Shown here piece after piece: positions 37,835-43,247 of a stretch of DNA of 43,247 bases. Below the pieces are notes generated by a model. It was given only the letters and a program-made list of their open reading frames with translations. It was not told the origin of the DNA and did no database searches. A program made the position numbers and the translations under genes. The stretch lies in assembly GCA_016938455.1 (NCBI GenBank), contig JAFGUQ010000113.1, forward strand, positions 1 to 43,247. The letters are read 5' to 3'. Origin of the DNA: Clostridia bacterium (GTDB taxonomy: Bacteria; Bacillota; Clostridia; DUPQ01). Every line of letters begins with the position of its first letter. The first letter of the stretch is position 1.

Positions 37835-38584
37835 TTAAGTTATTTTTTTATCATAGTATACAGCCATCAGATACAGGCCTGATGCCTTGGCTGTCTTCCC
37901 TGCCCTTTTTCTGTCTTTAGATAAAATAATATCTTTTATATCGTTTGCATTAATCTTTCCTAACCCCACATCGATTAAGGTGCCCACTATAATTCTGACC
38001 ATATTGTATAAGAACCCGTTCCCCTTAAAATCAAGAATAATGAAATCGCCATCCACATTCACTGATGTCTCATAAATGGTTCTGAATGTATTTTTAACAT
38101 CACTTCCAGTTGACATGAAGCCTCTAAAATCATGTTCACCTTCGAATTCCTTAATCGCTAGGCCCATCGCCTGAGTATCTAAGCGTTCTTTATAGAATCC
38201 TGAATAATTCCTGCTGATGGCAGGTTTTACATTTCTGTTCAGAATTATGTATCTGTAGTGCTTCCCGGTAGCGCTGAATCTGGCATGAAAACTGTCTTCA
38301 ACTTCACAAGAAGCCACACATTTTATATCATCCGGAAGTTTCTGATTCAGTGCTTTGTAAAAACTGTCTGGTGGAATCGAACTTAAGGTCTTAAAACTGG
38401 CTGTCTGACCATATGCATGTACTTTGGCATCTGTCCTTCCGGAACCATTGACAATGACTGTCTCTCCTGTCAATTGTAAAACGGCTTTTTCAAGAGTCTG
38501 CTGTATTGAAGGTCCGTTTTTCTGTTTCTGCCATCCAGCATAGTGGCTTCCGTCATATTCAATTGTCAGTTTGATGTTTTTCAT
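37835..38584 (-). CDS. truA: tRNA pseudouridine synthase A
   Basis: LTIEYDGSHYAGWQKQKNGPSIQQTLE, GSGRTDAKVHAYGQ, FLYNMVRIIVGTL. Confidence 0.96.
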   Translation of the reverse strand: MKNIKLTIEYDGSHYAGWQKQKNGPSIQQTLEKAVLQLTGETVIVNGSGRTDAKVHAYGQTASFKTLSSIPPDSFYKALNQKLPDDIKCVASCEVEDSFHARFSATGKHYRYIILNRNVKPAISRNYSGFYKERLDTQAMGLAIKEFEGEHDFRGFMSTGSDVKNTFRTIYETSVNVDGDFIILDFKGNGFLYNMVRIIVGTLIDVGLGKINANDIKDIILSKDRKRAGKTAKASGLYLMAVYYDKKIT

Positions 38585-40509
38585 TTCACCAGTTCAACCT
38601 TTTTCAATTTTTGAAGAAAACCTGATACTATTATAGCAAATATTATGGATGCAAACACGAAGATATATGGGGTTACCTGAGTTTCAGGCAATATATTCAT
38701 TATGAACCCTACGATAAGTGTGGTGGCTGACATGATTAAAACAGCTTTCAATGTGTCCTTAAGTTTCAATTCTTTGAATAATATTATGAAAGTAGCTAGA
38801 CATGGGAAATATAATATCAGTGATGTGATTGCAGTCACCATCTGCCATGGTGTTAGTTGTAAGCTTTCAAGGAGTACAACAGCAGCGTCTTTTCTGACAA
38901 TCCCGATCAGGAATGAGGAGATAGCCTCCTTAGGCAATCCGAGAATCCTGCTGATGACCGGAGAGGTGAATGTAGCCACCTTATCCATAATGCCTGTGTA
39001 AATAGCAATATTGACCACCACAATTCCAATAATGACAAATGGAACCGCTTCTTTGAGAAACCCGGTGATTCTCATCCCCATTCTCTTTACCTGAACTTTA
39101 GCAGAAGGCTTTCGATAAGGTGGTATTTCCATGATCAGTGCTGTTTTCTCTCCTTTGACAAAATACCCTAAAATCCCACCTAGAATGAGCCAGACTGAAA
39201 TAAGCGCAGCAAGGATGACAAAAATATAGATGGTGCCATGTGCTCCCGCTGCATGAAGCATGACAGCTGACTGAGCTATGCATGGAATGGTAGTACATAG
39301 GATAACTGCTGTGATGAACCGCTCTCTTCTTGATTCAAGATTTCTGATAGCCATCACACCTGGAACATTACATCCCAGCGCAAGAAACATTGGAATAATC
39401 GAATAGCCATGAATTCCCACTCTGTGCATCAGTTTATCAAATATGATGGCGATTCTCGGTAAATATCCGATATCCTCTAATAGACCGAGGATGAGATAAA
39501 AAACGAAAATATAGGGAAGCACAACACCCATTGTCATAAAAACTCCGGTGGTTAAAGCTCCCATCGCTGTTTCATAGCTGATGCCTGCACCACTGATGTC
39601 TCCAATCAGAACCGCATGAAGGAATTGATACTCAGAGAGTACATCAGATAACTTGTATATTAACGGTGAATAAACACTTACAAACAGTTTCTCCATCAGT
39701 CCAACCAGTAATTCTCCTAAGAAAAGCACTGTTCTGAAAACAAGAAACAATGAAATAACGGCAGTGACAGGACCGAAAAAAGGATGGATTGAGATATCCT
39801 GGATTCTCTCAGATAAGGTATGATGCCTGTGACTAAGATTCTGAACGCTGTTTATGATATAACCTATCTCTTTCCAGAAGTTCTTATGGAAAGTTCTTGG
39901 AAGAGGTTGTTTTGCATTGGCGATTTCATTGACCAGCGCATAGGTGCCTTCACCTGAAAGTCCATTCGTCGCAATAACCGGAACCCCCAGATAATCAGAC
40001 AGGGCTTTAATATCAATATGTATCCCTTTATGTTTTGCCTCATCCCACATATTCAAGGCAATAATAAGTGGTTTATCATACTGGAGCAGCTGAAGTGTCA
40101 GAAAGAGATTTCTTTCGAGGTTGGTGCAGTCCAGTACATTGACTATGATATCTCCTGTTTCAACCATTAAAGATGCAATCCGCTCAGATTGAGCAACCGG
40201 ATCAAGTCGATAAGTGCCAGGTACATCAATGACTTCAAAATGGAGCAGTTCGCCTTTTGCATCACATTGAGCCTGTCCTCTTCGGTGTCTTCTATGGTCA
40301 TGCTTTAACCCCTCAAGCCCGCAATTCCCATCGCACACCCCGGTACAACCCTGACTTCTTTTAATAGCTGTCATCTTTCCCTTTGTATAAGTAACGGTAG
40401 TACCCGGATAATTAGAAGTAATGGTAGAGATTCCTGTCAGCTGAGAAAACAATGTGCTTTTCCCCACATTCGGATTCCCTGTCAATAACACTTTTTTCAT
40501 ATTTTCCAT
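38581..40509 (-). CDS. feoB: Ferrous iron transporter FeoB with Cys/His-rich insertion in the G domain
   Basis: GNPNVGKSTLFSQLTG, DVPGTYRL, ALNMWDEAKHKG, Gate domains; insertion CTGVCDGNCGLEGLKHDHRRHRRGQAQC. Confidence 0.94.
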   Translation of the reverse strand: MENMKKVLLTGNPNVGKSTLFSQLTGISTITSNYPGTTVTYTKGKMTAIKRSQGCTGVCDGNCGLEGLKHDHRRHRRGQAQCDAKGELLHFEVIDVPGTYRLDPVAQSERIASLMVETGDIIVNVLDCTNLERNLFLTLQLLQYDKPLIIALNMWDEAKHKGIHIDIKALSDYLGVPVIATNGLSGEGTYALVNEIANAKQPLPRTFHKNFWKEIGYIINSVQNLSHRHHTLSERIQDISIHPFFGPVTAVISLFLVFRTVLFLGELLVGLMEKLFVSVYSPLIYKLSDVLSEYQFLHAVLIGDISGAGISYETAMGALTTGVFMTMGVVLPYIFVFYLILGLLEDIGYLPRIAIIFDKLMHRVGIHGYSIIPMFLALGCNVPGVMAIRNLESRRERFITAVILCTTIPCIAQSAVMLHAAGAHGTIYIFVILAALISVWLILGGILGYFVKGEKTALIMEIPPYRKPSAKVQVKRMGMRITGFLKEAVPFVIIGIVVVNIAIYTGIMDKVATFTSPVISRILGLPKEAISSFLIGIVRKDAAVVLLESLQLTPWQMVTAITSLILYFPCLATFIILFKELKLKDTLKAVLIMSATTLIVGFIMNILPETQVTPYIFVFASIIFAIIVSGFLQKLKKVELVK

Positions 40510-40728
40510 TCATTCCACCTCGATCAAGTGAGCGACTTCATGCGAAATGGCGACTTCACCAGTTCCGGCAATGATGATTAGCGGTCCTTTACCTGGAAGG
40601 AACTGCTTAATAGTTATTTTTGCTCCTTCATAAATACCAAGCGATAACAATTTTTGCTTCACAGTCATCTCATCAGGTATCAAAGTGACCATATACTCAT
40701 TTCCTTTTTTTCCGTTATTTAATCTCAT
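40510..40728 (-). CDS. feoA: FeoA-like SH3 domain protein
   Basis: Small beta protein VTLIPDEMTVKQKLLSLGIYEGAKITIKQFLPGKGPLIIIAGTGEVAISHEVAHLIEVE immediately upstream of feoB; internal start at 40692 also possible. Confidence 0.88.
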   Translation of the reverse strand: MRLNNGKKGNEYMVTLIPDEMTVKQKLLSLGIYEGAKITIKQFLPGKGPLIIIAGTGEVAISHEVAHLIEVE

Positions 40729-41822
40729 ATCTGTTCTCCCATCGGTTGATTGAGTTTATTTTTTGTTTTTCTGATTTTTTTAAGTCCGATAATCAGTAAA
40801 CTTCTAAGCAGCAATATCAGAAAGAGAAAAGAAACAATCAGTGTAAAAATACTCTTCTCTTCCCCAGAAACACCATTGATAGCGGCCATAAACTGGAGAT
40901 TTAAATTAAATGAAGTAAAGACGAAGTCAAGAATGTATCCAGAAAGAATAGCCAGAAGCGATACGACTGATACATAAAAGACAGTCATTTTTTTGCCAAG
41001 TGTTTTACCGAGAACGGTTATGGATGCTATATTAGTGACCGGACCGGCAAAAAGGAAAACAAAAGCAGCTCCAGGAGAAATTCCTTTAATAAGAAGAGAA
41101 ATGGCAATCGGAATTGAAGATGTTGAGCAAACATACATAGGCAATCCAATCACGATCATCATCAGCATGGAAAGCAATCCTTTATCAAGATGTAAACTGA
41201 TAAAAAAATCATCGGGAATCAAAACGGTAATTAATGTTGCTATTAAAAGTCCGATTAAAAAGTGCAGGCTTATATCATCAAGAAATTCTCCAAATGAATA
41301 AGAGACCATTTTTCTGATTTTCTGGTTAAATGTCAAATGCTTCTTTTCTTCTTCATGATGACAGCAATCGCCATGACAGCTCACTGAAGCTGTTTCTTTC
41401 AAAATATCAGGTTGCTTTTTCATAAAAAAAGAGATAATCGCTCCTCCTAATATACCCGAAACAAAAGCTGCTAATGGACGGTAAATGGCAAAAGCCAGTC
41501 CCATCATCCCATAGGTAGCCACCATGGAGTCTAACCCGGTCTGCGGAGTAGATATCAGAAAAGATATCACGGCTCCTTTTGATGCTCCGTTTTTTCTGAG
41601 TTCCACTGCGGTTGGTACCACGCCACATGAGCAAAGCGGCAGAGGAACACCAATTAGCGAAGCTTTGATGATGGACCCAAGATTGTTTTGACCAATATGC
41701 TTCTTAATGAAGTTCTCATTGATGAAAGCATGGAGAATCCCGACAAATATCAGTCCTAGCAATAAGTAAGGTGCCATGCTTGTAAACAGGTGAAATAACT
41801 GTAATAAAAAATTTCCGATCAT
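40725..41822 (-). CDS. Permease (DUF318/SO_0444-like, putative metal efflux)
   Basis: Multi-TM; GVPLPLCSCGVVPTAVELRKNGASKGAVISFLISTPQTG; cytoplasmic CHGDCCHHEEEKKH loop. Confidence 0.87.
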   Translation of the reverse strand: MIGNFLLQLFHLFTSMAPYLLLGLIFVGILHAFINENFIKKHIGQNNLGSIIKASLIGVPLPLCSCGVVPTAVELRKNGASKGAVISFLISTPQTGLDSMVATYGMMGLAFAIYRPLAAFVSGILGGAIISFFMKKQPDILKETASVSCHGDCCHHEEEKKHLTFNQKIRKMVSYSFGEFLDDISLHFLIGLLIATLITVLIPDDFFISLHLDKGLLSMLMMIVIGLPMYVCSTSSIPIAISLLIKGISPGAAFVFLFAGPVTNIASITVLGKTLGKKMTVFYVSVVSLLAILSGYILDFVFTSFNLNLQFMAAINGVSGEEKSIFTLIVSFLFLILLLRSLLIIGLKKIRKTKNKLNQPMGEQI

Positions 41823-41825
41823 GAT

Positions 41826-42155
41826 TTACTCCATAATATGGTCATAGCCCCTAATTAAGATTTCATGAATATGAGAATCATTAAGAGTGTAATATGACGA
41901 TTTTCCTTCTCTTCTCACTTTGACAAGTTTATATTGTCTCAGTACTCTCAGCTGATGAGAAATAGCAGACTGTTCCATTGACAGCATCATCGAAATATCA
42001 TTGACACACAGTTCCTGATCGAGTAAAGCGTACAGTATTTTTATTCTGGTGGTGTCTGCAAAGATTTTCAAGAAATCAGCAATTTCACTTGCTGTGATAT
42101 CATCAGGAATGTTTTTTTCTGCTTTTAATGCTTGTTTACAATGATACTCTTTCAT
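41826..42155 (-). CDS. ArsR/SmtB-family metalloregulator
   Basis: IFADTTRIKILYALLDQELCVNDISMMLSMEQSAISHQLRVLRQYKLVKVRREGKSSYYTLNDSHIHEILIRGYDHIME; ATG at 42155 (MKEYHCKQ) with cctcct SD is preferred over 42185. Confidence 0.92.
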   Translation of the reverse strand: MKEYHCKQALKAEKNIPDDITASEIADFLKIFADTTRIKILYALLDQELCVNDISMMLSMEQSAISHQLRVLRQYKLVKVRREGKSSYYTLNDSHIHEILIRGYDHIME

Positions 42156-42167
42156 AAATCCTCCTTT

Positions 42168-42195
42168 ATATGAACAACAATTCATATGTTCATAT
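42168..42195 (-). promoter_or_regulatory. ArsR-family operator candidate
   Basis: Inverted repeat ATATGAACA-N10-TGTTCATAT immediately upstream of the arsR SD. Confidence 0.7.
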
Positions 42196-42236
42196 GTATT
42201 ATAGTGTTCACTTCAGCTAATGTCAATAACCATATT

Positions 42237-42266
42237 AAAAAAGCACATCATTTCGATGTGCTTTTA
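42237..42266 (-). terminator. Terminator of the partial gene at the right edge
   Basis: Minus strand AAAAGCACATC-GAAAT-GATGTGCTTTTTTAAT. Confidence 0.85.
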
Positions 42267-42278
42267 TACAAATTCCTT

Positions 42279-43247
42279 TTACTGTTTTTCCAGTAATCCC
42301 TGATTTCCGAAATAGATGGCACCGACAGCCTGTGCAAACTGCGCTACTGTATAATGCTCATCAGCTTCAAGTCTTTTCATGAGTCTTGTATTGGCAATCC
42401 CGCCGTCAGCCAGTTTAAACTCGATATCCGGTTTGATGGATTTAGCTCCCTCTTTTATCAGTTCAAAACACTTCTTGTTCTTGACCACTCTTCCGAAAAG
42501 TGTTCTTTCCTTACAGGAAGGATTCAAGATATACTCTGTTTCATACCATGTTATGGCAAGATAAACTCCGATTTGTCTGAATATCTCATTAACGAATTCA
42601 TCGTTTTCTCTTTCTGGTAAAGACATCAGATATTCAAGAAATCCTTTTCTCATGTCTTTTGGTTCGGTAGGAACAACTAGAAGTTCCTGCATATTGAGTG
42701 TTTTCCTGACAACATATCCTCTGTCAAATATTTCCTGATACAAGTCAGGTCTGTTTTCTTTGAAATATTGCATTGCCAGTCTGAACGCTCCGCTCTGGCT
42801 GGTATACTTCTGTAATGTGCCTGCGAGTAAAGTGTTGACATTATTGATACTTCTGACATCTTCAGCGTGATATGCCTTTTCAACAAAATCTCCCAGATCA
42901 ATGATGAAATTATAGCATTCAAGCGGCATTTCAGGTACATTTGATGCTCCATCTACCCATCCGGTTCCAAGCTCTGTACCCAGGCTGTGTGCAAACACAC
43001 CATCAATAACGCTTTCCGGATTTGCAGCCATCATTTCTACTGCTGCAGTGTAAGCAGCAGCCGGTCCGTCATTCATGCTTTTAACAGCACCGCCTGGTTT
43101 GCACAATGACAGCAGCGTTTGATCAAGTGCTGTAATTTTCGCGAATTCTTCCTCAAACACAACCTCTTTATTTCTTTTTATACCAATGGTCTTTGTTGTT
43201 TCTCCACCAACCACTTTATCTCGCACAACCACATCAGGAAAAGACAA
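42279..43247 (-). CDS. Partial protein (C-terminal part), possibly ASKHA/ROK-like
   Basis: Open to the window edge; VKSMNDGPAAAYTAAVE...GVFAHSLGTELGTGWVDGASNVPE loosely resembles the ROK NDAN...LGTGIGGG pattern. Family assignment tentative. Confidence 0.45.
   Translation of the reverse strand: MSFPDVVVRDKVVGGETTKTIGIKRNKEVVFEEEFAKITALDQTLLSLCKPGGAVKSMNDGPAAAYTAAVEMMAANPESVIDGVFAHSLGTELGTGWVDGASNVPEMPLECYNFIIDLGDFVEKAYHAEDVRSINNVNTLLAGTLQKYTSQSGAFRLAMQYFKENRPDLYQEIFDRGYVVRKTLNMQELLVVPTEPKDMRKGFLEYLMSLPERENDEFVNEIFRQIGVYLAITWYETEYILNPSCKERTLFGRVVKNKKCFELIKEGAKSIKPDIEFKLADGGIANTRLMKRLEADEHYTVAQFAQAVGAIYFGNQGLLEKQ

Overview
This is a low-GC, Bacillota-like chromosomal window, almost entirely coded on the minus strand. 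The only convincing plus-strand gene is a TIM-barrel protein at about 22.5-23.5 kb. No prophage, transposon, CRISPR array, tRNA or rRNA gene body is visible. The left edge carries tandem strong promoters and a leader that resemble the upstream region of an rRNA operon leaving the window to the left. Read on the minus strand, recognisable modules are: an mscS-type channel; two tandem family-4-like uracil-DNA glycosylases; hprK-murB-rapZ-whiA; CIRCE-groES-groEL; a his operon (hisZ-G-D-C-B-purC-H-A-F) with purC embedded and no local hisI/hisE; perR-desulfoferrodoxin-rubrerythrin; a histidine kinase/Rcp1-like RR/RR-PAS-HD-GYP phosphorelay; pcrA plus a HisJ-like PHP phosphatase; a VapBC pair; a URO-D-like protein; amtB-glnB with an attenuator-like leader; a radical SAM protein; an acyl-CoA synthetase; a DUF2089 - small ORF - DUF4097 - DUF4097 locus; hpf; and an arsR-permease-feoA-feoB-truA operon. 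The strongest leads for undescribed biology are the DUF2089/46-aa Cys-containing ORF/tandem DUF4097 locus, the two-state hairpin leader of amtB, and the ArsR-controlled permease-Feo operon, where both the permease and FeoB carry Cys/His-rich insertions. All identifications are by eye from sequence motifs; no database search was possible.
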